In this document: positions 24,801 through 38,137 of the stretch, piece by piece | Position numbering within the stretch: position 1 is the stretch's first letter | Layout of the letters: the number at the start of each line of letters is the position of its first letter | From: Vanilla planifolia | Lineage: Eukaryota > Streptophyta > Magnoliopsida > Asparagales > Orchidaceae | Reading direction: 5' to 3' | Assembly: GCA_023846275.1 (NCBI GenBank) | Contig: CM043875.1 | Location: 1,733,569-1,797,568 of the forward strand | Length of the DNA stretch: 64,000 bases | The notes under the pieces: generated by a model | What the model saw: the letters and a program-made list of their open reading frames with translations, nothing else | The model's database searches: none | What the model was told of the DNA's origin: nothing | Position numbers and translations under genes: made by a program

Positions 24801-27800
24801 TTAGATGACCTAGATATAATCCACATTGATCTAATTATCCAAAACTTATCTACCTTTATAGTGTTTGATCAGAAGGTCGAGATCTCTCCTAAGCAAATCC
24901 AACAGCTCCTGTCAATCCTACCAAATGGCTAATTTTCTAGTTGTTACATGTGTTGTTGCGTGCACCATTTTGGAAGAATTATTTAAGCATTTGGAAAAGC
25001 TTTTTAAGATGTTTGGCAACAAGTTTTGAAATAGTTTTCCTTTTACTTTTTAAATATTATAATATTTTTTTATAAATTTCTATGTATTGTGAATGAAATG
25101 AATAATGAATATGAACAAGATTTTAATATCTTGAAGAAGGATTGTATCCTATTCTACTTATATAAATTTCTTATGGCAACACCTATGGCTTACAGTTACT
25201 TGATATTTCAAATTCTTTTAATTAAGCCTAATTCTTTTAAGCTTTCATCTTCTCATTTCTCTTCATAATTTTGAGTTTTTTATGTCTTTCTATATTCATT
25301 AACAAGCATAGACAAATTTGTATGTTTTTATCAAAAAATTATTTCTTATTATATTTTTGTTTTTCTTTTAGGTTGGGCAACTCGATATTTACAAAAGCCA
25401 GAGTTCAATTTGATATAGTAAAAATTGAGTTGGGTTTAAGCTCATAAAAACTTGGGTTATAGTTGAACAAACAAAAATTAGTTGGTTGGAGGTAAATTGT
25501 AGAAAAAAATTTCAAGTAGATTGGAGATGAATAATAAGGAGAAAAATATCAAGTTATAACTCTTTTACTAGTGGAGTTTTTTCTTATCTTGATTAGATGT
25601 AGATGTACATTCTAATTTGAACTAAATTACCTAAAAAATTTTGATGTATCATTTTAACTTTTATTTTTATTTTTTTAAAAGCATAAATTTATAAATTAAT
25701 ATATTTATAAATCAATTTTTTGGAAACATAAATTATTTTTATAAAAAAAATTTAAAAAATAAATATAATCTTAAAATTAGCAAAAATATTTTAAAACCCA
25801 TAATTTATCCCCCTCTTGTGAGATTCACACATTTGTTTTCATTTTGTTTGTTAAGATTTAAAATTTTATCTTATTTTAAGATGACAACTAGATAAACCTC
25901 AAATGTATCCTCACCTCCCACTAGCCTTATCCCTCAGTTTGATTATGTTTCAGATGTAGGAATTGTTCGAATTGATGTATTGTAGTTCACCTTCTTTGTC
26001 AATGCAAACACATCTTTATGGACCTCTTTGCTTATCATTTAACTTCTTATTGAGTAATGGGAACTGTCTTCAATTCCCCAAGGCTAAAACAACTAAAGAA
26101 AGCTTCTTGTTTTTCAATCTCCTTTGTTATGTTAAGGGGACTTCTTCTTTAGCATTTGTCTTTAAGGTATTTATATGCAAGATGGCCTTGTAACTTTCAA
26201 CTACACTTTTCTTTTGAATATTCTTAATTTTTCCCCATCGCCTCTTTAGACTCTTGTTTTTAAATAGTGATTTTTCTTTACTTTACCTTCTTTTTACCAC
26301 TCTCACATGCCTTCTCATTCTATCATTCAATCCTCCATGTCTTATATTTCATCATTGCTTTCTCTTTTAATAGGACATGACGTTGGAAATCTGACAGTGT
26401 GCCTTACAATCATCAAGCAATAACTGCTACATTATATCATACCTTACTTGCATTATAGTATACATGAAGTATCATCATGATCAAATCCTTCCATAAATCA
26501 ATTAGTACATCATCTATTTTATCATACATCTCACTATTTCTTCAACACTTCACAAACTCTTTGAGCTTGTTTTCTTACTTTAAGGGTGGTTGAGTTACTA
26601 GATTCTAACCATAATTGGTATGTATAATAGATTAGATCTTTTTTTGGTAGACTTGTTGACAAAGTGCTAAAAGTATTAAGGGGAAAACTTTTAGGATAGA
26701 GATTTTTCTAGTTTGGAGGTAAAAGAATATTATGACCATCACTGATTATATTGAGATTTTATCTTTTTTTGGTCATCTCATGTTAATAAAAATAAGTTAT
26801 ACTCAAAAGATGTTTTAATATCTTAAGATCATGATCTTATATATATAACATAAAATACTCTTCTTATTTTTTAATTTTCAATTAGTCATCATTGCAATCC
26901 TCCACTTGGAAGCCTTTTAAAAGCTACTCTTTTTTCTAGTGATTTTATCTCTAGGACATCACATAATGATTACTCTCCATTATTTTGCGACTTAAGCTTT
27001 GCAATGAAGAAAACTCATATGACCATTATTGCCTTTTATAAGGAGGGATTCATAGAATTTTCATGGATTAGGACTTGGTGCTAGAGATTTGATACCTAGC
27101 CTTGTCTTAATTTGTCTTTTTTCTTCTTGAGGATGTCTTAAGGGGTGGTCCTTACATGTCATTAGCTCACCTTTTAAAGTATCTCTACCACTTTTTGCTT
27201 CTTATGGGGCTACTTTGAATGGGAAACTTTGAACAAAGCTCTCTTCACTTATTAATTTACTTATCAAATCCTTTTTTAATTTCATGATCATGTTGAGATT
27301 TTCTTTAGCTAGATAGGTAAATCTAATCTTCTTCATGTCATGGAGCTAGTTATTTCTATGGATAAGAATGCCTCCTTACTTAGTGTAGTCATTAGTGTCC
27401 TTTATCTTATTTGAAGGCCATACAACAATGATATTCATGAGAAGCTATTATTCTCTCCTTTTGTGATCATCAAATTTTCATTGTTTTCTCTTATTTATGT
27501 CAAATTTGGTTCCACCCAGGAGACCTGTAACCCAAGGAGCCTCCTTGTCTTCTACTTGAGTTGCCCCTTCTTTGGGTTCATGGGATAATAAAGAACTATA
27601 ATAGTGCTTTCAAAAGCTCAAGTAAGGTTAAATATTATAGCTTTTGTATGAAAAAGGCTCAAAATTGACTGGACATGCAATTTCTTAATTTTTCAATTTT
27701 TTTGTTTACATCATATACTATAGATTTCATAAAATTATCAACTAATCCCTTTTAGAAATCACTAAAATAAATTAAGGAAAGATTACAAGGAATAGCTATA

Positions 27801-30332
27801 GTTTTTCATCTTGGAGATGAACATAGCATGCAAATAAACAAGCATACACATGAAAGGTTGAAAAATATAAAGGTGACAGATTATGGTGTCTTACTTATAG
27901 GATATGAAGTAAACATAATCTATGAAAAACAATTTTGAAGATTATACAATAAAAGGACATGCATATTCTCTAGTTTGTTATCAAGAAGCTCAAGCGATTG
28001 ATTGTGGAGAGAAACACACAATCTACTGTAACATTTATTATTAAAAAATATATTGTAACACTTCTTTCATGTTATTTTTAATCTCTCACATCACCCATTT
28101 ACTTGTATGCAAAAAACTATTTTTTTTTAATTTGAAGAAGCGTCATGTATATTAATGTCATATTCTATAAAAAAAGTTAATAATATCATTTTATGAAACA
28201 TTTTCATGGAAATGATATGCTAATCATAAAAATGACATCACTTTAATCATCCACATAAAAGTTATTTTATAAGGTCGTTTACTACATAAAGGACCCAAGT
28301 ATAAGTTGGACTTTTGTGTAATTGATCTGAGAATAAAGTAAAGAAATATGGCTTTTTACAAGTTTACTAGGTTTTGAAGATAAACCTCATACTTCTATTT
28401 TTTTCAGTTTTTATTTTTTCTAAGTTATTCATGCCCATTCACACATGAGTTTTTTTTAGTTTAGATCTATTCATAACTAGGTCTTCATATTTTCAAAATA
28501 TCTAAACAAGTTTATCTATTGTTTAAACAACAACAACTAGATTAATATATTTATTAATTGGTATTATTTTAAAATTAAACAAAATAGATCCCCCTTTAAA
28601 AATAAAATTATTATTATTTATTTAAAAAAATTAAACAATAATTTAATTATAAAAAAAATATCTATTTAATAGTTATAATAGTAGTCCCTTGAGTTCTCTT
28701 CTTCATATCTCTCATAAAGTTCTATGATGTCTCTTTAATAGATACCATGCAAACCCAAGCAAGCATTTAAATATCTGTTACACATTCATTCATTAGAAAA
28801 CTCCAAATCGATTGAATTATATATTAATATGTGTTCCATCTTGCAAATAAAACTAATCTTGTAAAGACAAATTCTAAGAAATTATATATTTATTCTTGTG
28901 TCTTTCAACTAATTTATCACCCACTTTTATTTTGTATTTTTATAAAATGTACATATTTGTACTTTTTATATTATAACTAGAATGTCTATTGATATGGATC
29001 CATTTTATAACTCAATCTTGAGAAGTTTTTTTAAGTGAATACCTGAATGTTAAGAAAAACTCATAATAATATGTCCATAATATTAAATACATATTTTTTT
29101 AATAATATTTAATAATAATACTTATTCATTAATTAATTTATATTTGTTAATAGGTGTAAATTTATTAGAATATTATAAAACAATAACATAATATCAAAAA
29201 TTGAAATAGTATAAAACTATAACATTAAAGTCTACCTATAAAGTCATCTCATAAGTATGACTGTCATTTATGTTATTATAATCTCCATCTCTGTGTGAAG
29301 CAAAAGCTTAACCTATGATATAAATATTATTAAGATTGTATAGAATATAATGGATAAATTAATATGATAAAAAAAATAAAATGACTTATTAAACATCAAA
29401 CCAACAACTAAAGATTCAATCATAGCCAATGTTAGTAATATAAAAATTAGAAATATATGTAAAAATGATTTTTCATATTCTTTACTAATTCAATGTTATC
29501 CTTATAATAATAAGATAACAAAATTTTCACCTATTTTATTCGTTTAATGTCTTATTTTAATATTATTATTATTGCTATTTAATTATATCCAACATTCATA
29601 ACCAAATGACGTCTACTTATAAGTTTCTCATAACTATAAATAACAGTAAAATCTAATCATATATAGAGGTATGAGATCTCAAATTAATACTTTAACATCT
29701 TATTAAAAGTAATAATGCTAAATATCATATCGTTTAGAAAGGTATAATTTCTAATCTTATACTTAGTCACATAAATACTATTGACTATCTAATAGGTTTA
29801 TAGTGCTAATATATAATCCTAATATGATCTTTAAATCTATTTCTAACCATTATACACAAAATACTAGTGACTACTTCATGATATTTGTACAAATCGAGGA
29901 TATTATCTTAAGAAAATATAATTTTTTTTTATAATTCTCTTTCATAAGTTATAAATTTGTTTATTTGTCATACAATAAAACCAAAGTAACATACTTTTTT
30001 TCTTTTTCGGTATATAACCAAATTCTTTTTTATATGCATATTCAATATCACGTAAAGTAAGTAATTATAATATCTCATTAAAATATAAGACTAAACACAA
30101 ATAGAATAATAACAATTCTTAGAATAATCATAACATATATTAGAGTAAGCAACATTAAATAATATATAAAAATATCTCAATTATAAATATATAATGTACT
30201 AATTTATTATTATATTTAGATCATAATTGTGGAGTTTACTTAAAATCAAGGTAAAAATATTATTTCCAAATTCTTTTTTCATAATTTCTTACAAATATCA
30301 TACATGCATATTTATTACTAAATAATTATTTT

Positions 30333-30400
<68 letters not shown>

Positions 30401-32640
30401 CTAATGTCTTATGATTATTTAACTCCAAATATTATTTTTGATTTTTCTCAACCTACAGTATCAATATATCATATGTTATACCGAATGTGTCATATGTCCT
30501 CTTATTTTGATAATATATCATATGTTATAACCAATGTACAATATGTCTAATATAATTCTCTTTTACCACCATCAAACAATACTATTATTTCTTTAGCTTT
30601 TCTAATATTCAAAATAATATATTATACATTGATCTCATCATATGTTACAAAATTCAAATATACTATACTTTTCCAAATAGACCATACACAACCCTTGCTT
30701 TTACTAGCCTATACTTAATGTACGATACAAATAGTTTAAGACACTATATTTCAAATATATTAACTTAAGCCTTAATATAAGATGCATTGTGACTAATGTA
30801 TAATATATTATCTTACAAATAGAAATGAAAATTACTAAAATCTATTTTGATTCACTCCAAATCTATTACAAACTTATTCAAATCGTACAATCACATTTTT
30901 AGTGATAATACTAATCTAAAAACCTTCGAAATTTACACATAAACTAACTAATTCAATAAAATGATAAAAATTCAATTCTACCTTCTTAATCAGCTTGCTT
31001 TCTTGTTCTTCTTGATGTAACATTTACCTTTAGTAACTTTTCTCTCTTTTGCTTGATTCTTTTCTTTCTTTGTCAACTTCTTTTCTCTCGCTACTCCTTA
31101 GCACCATTAAATAGCCTCACATACCATAGTCGAAATTATATATAGCTTTCTCTTTATTAAAGTAGTTTATATTAATTTGTAAAATTACTTTTTTATTCTT
31201 AACAAAACTCAATAAAATATTTATATTATTTTCTCAAGAAAGTAATAAATAATTATTTAAAATTTTAAATATTACAAACTAATAATTATTAATTGTTATT
31301 AATAGGCCTTTTTTTAATAACATCCTAAATAAAATTTCTGATTTAATAACTCGACATAGCTCTCAAGATAATATTAAAATAATAATATTGTAATAAATAT
31401 TGATAGCATTTTAAATATATAAATAATAATATTTCTGCTTTAGTTAAGTTTTGCTATTTATATGTTATATAAAACAAATTTTTGAGATATCACATAACTG
31501 ATCAATGACACTAATTGGCTCTTTAGAACAAATATTCACAAAAAAGTTTCAACATATTTCAAACTCAATATTCTATTCATGACAAAGGCTATTATCACTA
31601 GATCCCAACAACCTCAACTTTTTGACCATTAATCAGCTATAATCATTAGAAATTGTTATGTCTAGTTCTTTTCAAAGTTTCTCATCGTGTCACTCACCAA
31701 ATCTATAAAAATGACTATAAAGATTGTGACAGTCATTCAAGATGATCAAATCTTGGCAAAAGAGTTGTTATTATCATATTCGAACTTATTATAAAAAAGT
31801 TTCATGGTTATTAAAAGTTAGCCAAAAGGAAGAATAAAGAATTTGTAATAACATGGCTTTCAAGCATTAACATTTATGCCATGAGCCATTATTTTAAAAA
31901 GAAAGCATGATTCTCAAACAAGGCAACTTATGTCTTTATATCTCTAACTCTTAAATATTTATAAGACACCTACTAGTTTTGTCATTGTTGAATATGTGTG
32001 TATGTGTGACAAAATTAAATATTTAGTAATCTAAGGTTTTTCGATGCAATAATAATAAATAATTAAGAAGTTTTGAACATGCATTTTGAAATACATTTTT
32101 AAAAAGATTATTTGCAAATAAAAACCTAAGTTTGAGTTAAAATATAAAAAATAAAAAAGATAAAAATCTTATTGTGACTAGAGTTAACACTTTAAATACC
32201 TTAAAGGAATAAATAAACAATCTTATTTGTTAGCAATATATCTTAGTTTTATTAATTACTTAATTTATCATACAAATATGATTGAGTCATCATATACTTG
32301 AAACGATTTTTTCAATTAAAAAAATGTAAATTTTGTTAAATTTCTTATAAAAAAGATTCCATTGTTGTAAGATAAATTTATATGATAGCAAAACATTAGT
32401 GAATCCAAAATGTTTTTACAGTTTATAAATAGTTTTTTCCTCTAATATCCAAGCATATAATAGATTTTTTTTATTTTAATGTAGGAAATTTCAGCAAAAA
32501 TAATGCATGAATTAGTTCAATTAATGTGTTTATTAGGAAACATATCAAATTATCCAAAGGAAAAGAAAAAACAATTATTATGGAAGATTAATTAATGCCG
32601 GTCTATTTCTAATTTTTCCCGGTCCAAGCGAAGCGACCCT
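15830..32640. other. About 17 kb of AT-rich intergenic DNA without a recognisable gene
   Basis: Very AT-rich, stop-dense sequence on both strands. Short open frames such as 18523-18789 and 25963-26193 match nothing I know. A lysine-rich, coding-like but broken stretch lies on the minus strand near 22.57-23.2 kb (see findings). There is a CTT run near 21180-21197 and a long AT tract at 30335-30399. Heavily decayed transposons are likely, but no domain is readable. Confidence 0.5.
30335..30399. repeat. AT dinucleotide microsatellite
   Basis: About 65 bp of perfect alternating A and T within AT-rich spacer DNA. Confidence 0.95.
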
Positions 32641-32669
32641 CTGATTCGGTTCCTATCTGAGCTTCCCGC

Positions 32670-32677
32670 TATAAATA
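32670..32677 (+). promoter_or_regulatory. TATA box of the ACR gene
   Basis: TATAAATA stands at the edge where AT-rich spacer turns GC-rich, 92 bp upstream of the ATG at 32762. A start of transcription about 30 bp downstream would give a leader of roughly 60 nt. Confidence 0.65.
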
Positions 32678-32718
32678 CCAGCGGTCCGCGCCAGTCTCCC
32701 ATCATCCTGCCCGTTCTC

Positions 32719-32761
32719 GGAGAGAGAGAGAGACAGAAAGAAGAGAAAGAAAGAGAGAGAG
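32719..32761 (+). repeat. GA-rich leader tract of the ACR gene
   Basis: A purine tract dominated by GA repeats runs directly into the ATG of the ACR gene. It would lie in the 5' untranslated leader. Such GA/CT tracts are common in plant core promoters and can bind GAGA-type (BBR/BPC) factors; that role is inference. Confidence 0.7.
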
Positions 32762-34403
32762 ATGGAATGGCAGACATCTCTCGACGAGTATGAGAAGCTT
32801 GTAAAACGTATGAATGCGCCCAGGTATACAAGTCTTCTTTCAGTATTTCTTCGATTTGGGTCCTATGTTTTCTTCTGCTGATTTCCCTGCTTTGAATTGG
32901 AAACGACACAGGGTCGTCATTGACAATGCCGTGTGTCCTACAGCCACTGTGGTGAAGGTAATGCTTCCACCGCCACGTTTCCCCAAATTTTGTCTGGCGA
33001 GGAGAGTCCGAACATATCGAATTTTGCGATGAATACAGGTTGATAGCGCGAGGAAGGCCGGGATTCTTCTCGAAGCCGTGCAGATGCTAACCGACCTAGA
33101 CCTGTCGATCCGAAAGGCATACATCTCCTGTGATGGCAACTGGTTCATGGATGTCTTCCACGTCACCGATCGGCACGGCCACAAGCTCACCGATGAGGCT
33201 GTCATATCTCACATCGAGCAATCTCTGTGCTGCTCTGATGACGCTGCCGCCATATCGTCCGGCGGCATCCGAAGTCTCACAACTCTCGAACTAACTGGAG
33301 CGGATCGCCCTGGGCTACTTTCCGAAGTCTTCGCGGTGCTGGCCGATCTACAATATTCCGTCGCGCAGGCCAAGCTCTGGACCTACAAAGGCCGCGTTGC
33401 GGCCCTCATCTTTGTAGAGGAGGAATCTGGTGCTCCTCTGGAAGAGTTGGACAAGATCCGCTGCATCAAGGCCCGCCTACGAAACGTTGTGTCTGTTTCC
33501 TTATCCTCCGCGGACCCAGGCCGCACTGAAATCGACCGCCGATTGCATCAAATGTTGCTTTCTGACCAGGAATTGGATCATTCGGCCACCGTCTCTTATG
33601 GCGGCGATTCCTCTGTATCAATCCAGAACTGGACCGAGCGGGGTTACTCGATCGTCAACGTGCAATGCCGCGACCGCCCCAAGCTTCTCTTCGACACGGT
33701 CTGCGCTCTCACCGACTTGAATTACGTCATCTTTCACGGCAAAATCGACACCAACGACGATCTCGCCTGTCAAGTAATTGCTTACTGGCATTCTACTCTT
33801 CTTCTAGCTCGTCGATCTCATCTTTTGCAAACCACAGGAATTCTACATTCGACGCGCGGACGGGAGCCTCATTGGGTCGGAATCAGAGAGGCAGACATTG
33901 ATCCAATGCCTGCAAGCTGCCATCGACCGCAGAGCGTCGGAGGTTGCTTTCTCATCCCTCTACATTCCATTCAAATTACTTTCCTAGATTTATCTATTGA
34001 CCGCCGCGTCGGCTTTAATTAGGGTTTGAGATTAGAGCTCCACGCCCCGGACCGTCGGCGTGAACTGCTCGCGGAAGCCACGAGGACCTTTAGGGAGAAC
34101 GGATTGTCGGTGACGATGGCCGAGGTGTCGAGGAAGGGCGATACAGCGTCGAACGTCTTCTACGTGACCGATGCCGCCGGTAGGCCGGCGAATGTGAAGA
34201 CGATCGACGCCGTCATCGAGAAGATCGGCGCCGGTAATGTCCGGGTCTGCGAAGACCCTATACAGGGGACAGGACGAAACCGGCCCGGCTGGGGGGAGGA
34301 TTTGTCGGCCGGCGGTTACCTGAGCAGCTTGGTCAAACGAAATCTGTACAACTCCGGCCTGACAAAATTTCTGTTCCTCATTACCAATTATATGATTCGA
34401 TGA
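32762..34403 (+). CDS. ACT domain repeat (ACR) protein, five exons
   Basis: Plant ACR family: proteins of four ACT domains, thought to be amino-acid-binding sensors related to bacterial GlnD. Exons: 32762-32823, 32912-32957, 33039-33773, 33838-33942 and 34023-34403, all GT/AG, totalling 442 residues, the usual length. It opens with [20 protein letters not shown] and then VVIDNA, the family N-terminus. ACT1 is about residues 37-105 ([19 protein letters not shown]). ACT2 starts about 119 with DRPGLL at 125-130. ACT3 is about 242-310 with DRPKLL at 248-253, continuing across an intron into [13 protein letters not shown]4 is about 318-390 ([22 protein letters not shown]). ACT4 has PDRRRELL where a glycine is expected in the ligand loop. 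The C-terminus keeps [13 protein letters not shown] and then a divergent hydrophobic tail. Coding GC is far above the surroundings. The TATA box and short leader fit this start. Confidence 0.92.
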
Positions 34404-37383
34404 GAAAAATATTACTTTATTATATATTATAGGATTACATGAAATAGGAATATTGAGATTTAATTTTAGATTTTAATATTTTTCTTTTTAGACTTAGTCA
34501 TTCTTGGCCAATGTTTGATATGTAGGGATATTTGTTTTATTTTTATTTTGTGTTGGATAAAAATATATATCATCTAGTTATAAAATAGTTTCATAATAAT
34601 TATGTCACCATTAGATATTTGTGAGATTGTTATTATCAAAGGTTTCTTAGTTATTTTTTTTGTATGTTTATCTTTCAATTCTTAGTAATAGTCAAAATTA
34701 AGTATTGTAACAAGATCATTGTGATAGAGATTGCACAATCTTGTTAATGTCCATTGAAATTATTGACTACTGAATCTTTTTTTAACCATTCTTATTTCTT
34801 GTATTATTGATATTTTATTATTTAAATTTAGATTTTTTTTAGATAACATGGTAAGAATAATTTTTTAATATTTAATAATTTTTAGAGTTAGTTTTAAGAT
34901 TTATTTACACTTAATGAATTATAAGAAACTTTTGTATAATTATGATTGCAAGAATTAACTTTATTGATATGGTATATTAATCTTACACAAATTTATGTCA
35001 TTTGTTTGCATGATACAAAGAGTTGTGTGCGAATGTATTTGTGAACATGTATTAAAATCCTCAGAAACTTAGATAAATTTTTATTTTAGGTTGACAGATA
35101 CGTTTTTAGGTTTCTTGATCAACTATGTGCAAAACATAAAATCACTCTTGACTAAGGGACTAAGAGTTCATAGGAAATTTGTCTATAACTCTACATCCCA
35201 TGTGTCTTGTATGTCATATAAATTGTTATTTTTCAAAGATTCTAACCTTAGTTCTTCAACAAAATGTTTTTTGTTAGTTTGTTTTCTTTTGATGTCAATT
35301 TCCAAGTGTACACAACACTACAAATGTCATCAAACACGTTTGAATTTTGTTTGTTAAATAAAATGTGAAGTATGCCAGAAAAGTTAAATTAGCCACACAA
35401 ATACAAAAAATTAAAATTAAAATATAATGAGATAAAATTAACTAAGAAGATAGACATTTTAATAGCCAACATTGATGATGACTAATTCATCTATATATTG
35501 GTAGTTGGAATTAAGAGGAACAATGCTTCGCAACCATTTTATACGAAATATTACAAACAAAAAAAGGTTATATAGTATGATAAGATATGTTGAATGAATC
35601 GATAAAAAATTTCATTTTATCCAAATTTCGTTAAGTAATATAAAACAATTTCAAAATAAGTGATGATATCAAAGTTATGTTGGATCTTTCCTAAACATCA
35701 CCAACATGAGATAATATGTGTCTTCATCTAGATTCCTAAGCATTTTGGGTTTAATCAAAATGCAAATAACATAAGCTCAATCGCCATTCTACAATATATA
35801 ATTTACCTTTTATATTAAATCAAAATCATACCCTACTCAAAATTAGGTTCAAGTCAAATAATATGACTAGAAATGGATTAAATTTATTTAATTAGATTTC
35901 AATTCTAAACACTTTTGTAATCATTTTTAAATAAGATTTTATTTTTAGACCCAAATGTATACTGAATAAATATCAACTATCTTACTCCAATATATATTTT
36001 ATCTGTTATGATTACACTCCTTTTTTATAATAAATAAAAAAAAAACAAAGAATTCTAAAATAAAACCCATTTTAAATTCAAGCTCTATTTAGAGGTAGGT
36101 CCATGTTACATCAATTGGATTTGAATTCAATCCAATTTTGAAATAATTTCTAAACAACTTTCAACTTTTACTCACTCCTCTTAATCCCACCCAATAATCC
36201 TTAGTCAAGGTAGATGTTTATGATACATAGATAAAAGATAAAGAATATTTAAACGTCGACATTCAAGTGCAAAGCCAAGATACCAATGCAACCATCGAGT
36301 TACTCAATTCGACATGCTCCATATCATGACAATTATAGTCACATAATTGTCATCACTTTCAATCATGTAAAAGGATACAACATATAAGAACATGTTTGAA
36401 CTTAGATTTTTGAACTAAACAAACTAAAAAGCATTTGATAAGCCTAACCAGCTTGATATAAGTTCATAAAAAGTAAAATATTTTGATGAAGTAATAGGAA
36501 TATAGCAATATAAAAGTGGATGAAACATAGCTTATTTTATAAATCTAAAACATCAAGACTTGGTTAAATGACAAAATGCCAGAAGGTACAAGATTCCAAA
36601 ACTGCCTCAGCATTGTGAAAACTATATGCAATTGTTAATACAATGTTTGCTGGAGATGAATACATTGAACTGCACAAAATTGTCCATTTGTAAGGATTTC
36701 ACCTCATAAACAATGAGAATGGAATCCAAAATGGTACTATTGGCAGGCTGCAGGAAGTTACCAAGACATTCTTCAAGCTTCTTTTCCAGTTAAGTCCAAT
36801 TACAAAAGCCAAATAATTACATTGGAACAATTACATGCTTCCAAAGAATGGTTCTCATGTATATCAGTAAGGCAACATCCAATCAAACAAAAGCATCCTC
36901 AATTTGTTGCATGTACTTCAAATTTGCATTTTAACTTTTCTTCGTTCCCTCGTCGAAAAACTCTTGTGCTGCACCCAAAAGCAACTCTTATGTCTTCTTC
37001 AAGTGATGGGTGTTGGTTTCAGTAGAACTTCTTGTGCCTGATGTTTCTATCCACCTTTGTGATGACAAAACCAAGAAACAACTCCTAACATGCGAGATTC
37101 TAAAGGATCTTGTTTCAGATCAAACAATTTTTAGCTAATGGAGAGTGACTATATGTGTGATGGCATTTGTTATAGTAGGAATATCCATGAACCCAGCTTC
37201 AGTTGACAAACATACCTGAATCTTCAAAACTCGCTTTGAAATGAAAAACCAGCAAACACATGAATGTTTCTGTAAGAATTGAAAAATGAGATGCCCAGCA
37301 CAGATGGACCCAGAAAACTTTAACTTGAATGTTGTAAGAAATACCTACACCTCATGCTGGAACAGAAGAGCATTAATGACTTT
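34404..37383. other. AT-rich intergenic DNA
   Basis: No family recognised. The right part (36700-37380) is less AT-rich and could be 3' untranslated sequence of the broken minus-strand gene that ends at 37384. A short plus-strand run near 37025-37132 reads plausibly as coding (VELLVPDVSIHLCDDKTKKQ) but has no supporting neighbours. Confidence 0.35.
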
Positions 37384-38137
37384 CTATTGCTGCTTCATCT
37401 TCTTAGCAGCAAAATCTTGGTGTTCACCTAACTGCAAGGTTTCCCTGTCAAACAATTCACACAATATCCAAGCAGCTATTAAGTTACTTATAATTCAAAT
37501 ACAAGCCAAACAAGTGTAGTACTACCAAAATTGCAAACCTTCAGTCATCTTCTTCCCTATGGCCACCTGGATCTGCATCATGTTTGATTACCGATCCCAG
37601 CTCTGCAGCTGTCTCCCCAAATGTTAGATTCTCCATTCTTGTGGATGAACGTATTTATCTTGCTTCTTTCTTCTATCTTCTGCCGTGTAAACTCGGTTTT
37701 CAAATACACAGCAAATTGTTTTTCCCTGCACTTCTGATGAAACTGGGTGATCATAGAACTTGCTGGAAACAATTGAGGTTCCTTCAAGTGGCCAAAATAT
37801 TCAGATCATCTTCAAGGTGCTTTCTCACCCTGTACTTTCTTTGCCCATCTCTTTTCTTGATGCATCGCAAGATGACATCATGTGCTATATTTTGTGATTC
37901 ATCCTTTACTGAGATCTCTGTTGAACCAAAAAAGTTATGAAACAACACCTTTCTGTGAATCAAGAATGTAACATGTATTTACAAAATATTTGGAGGATTC
38001 TTCAACTGGTTTAAATAATCTGGAACAACTAGCAAACCTGTTGTGAACCTTGAAAACCAGGTACACTCTCTGCTATTCCTACAGTCATTTGGTAAGTTTG
38101 GGCATGCAAGCTTTGATGCCTTGCCATTCCACTTCCT
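37384..38137 (-). pseudogene. Broken, unidentified minus-strand coding remnant
   Basis: On the minus strand several hydrophilic coding-like segments follow one another, bounded by plausible splice sites but interrupted by frameshifts and a stop. 38137-38038 reads GSGMARHQSLHAQTY to PGFQGSQQ with AG and GT ends. From 37915 it reads ISVKDESQNIAHDVILRC, then KKRDGQRKYRVRKHLEDD. The frame then shifts to FGHLKEPQLFPASSMITQF and KQFAVYLKTEFTRQKIEER. A further shift gives MENLTFGETAAELGSVIKHD and GGHREEDD before a TGA. An exon-like last piece ends QLGEHQDFAAKKMKQQ and TAG at 37384. The amino acid makeup suggests a nuclear or coiled-coil protein; I do not recognise the family. It could be a pseudogene, or a gene whose introns I misplaced. 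Confidence 0.35.
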
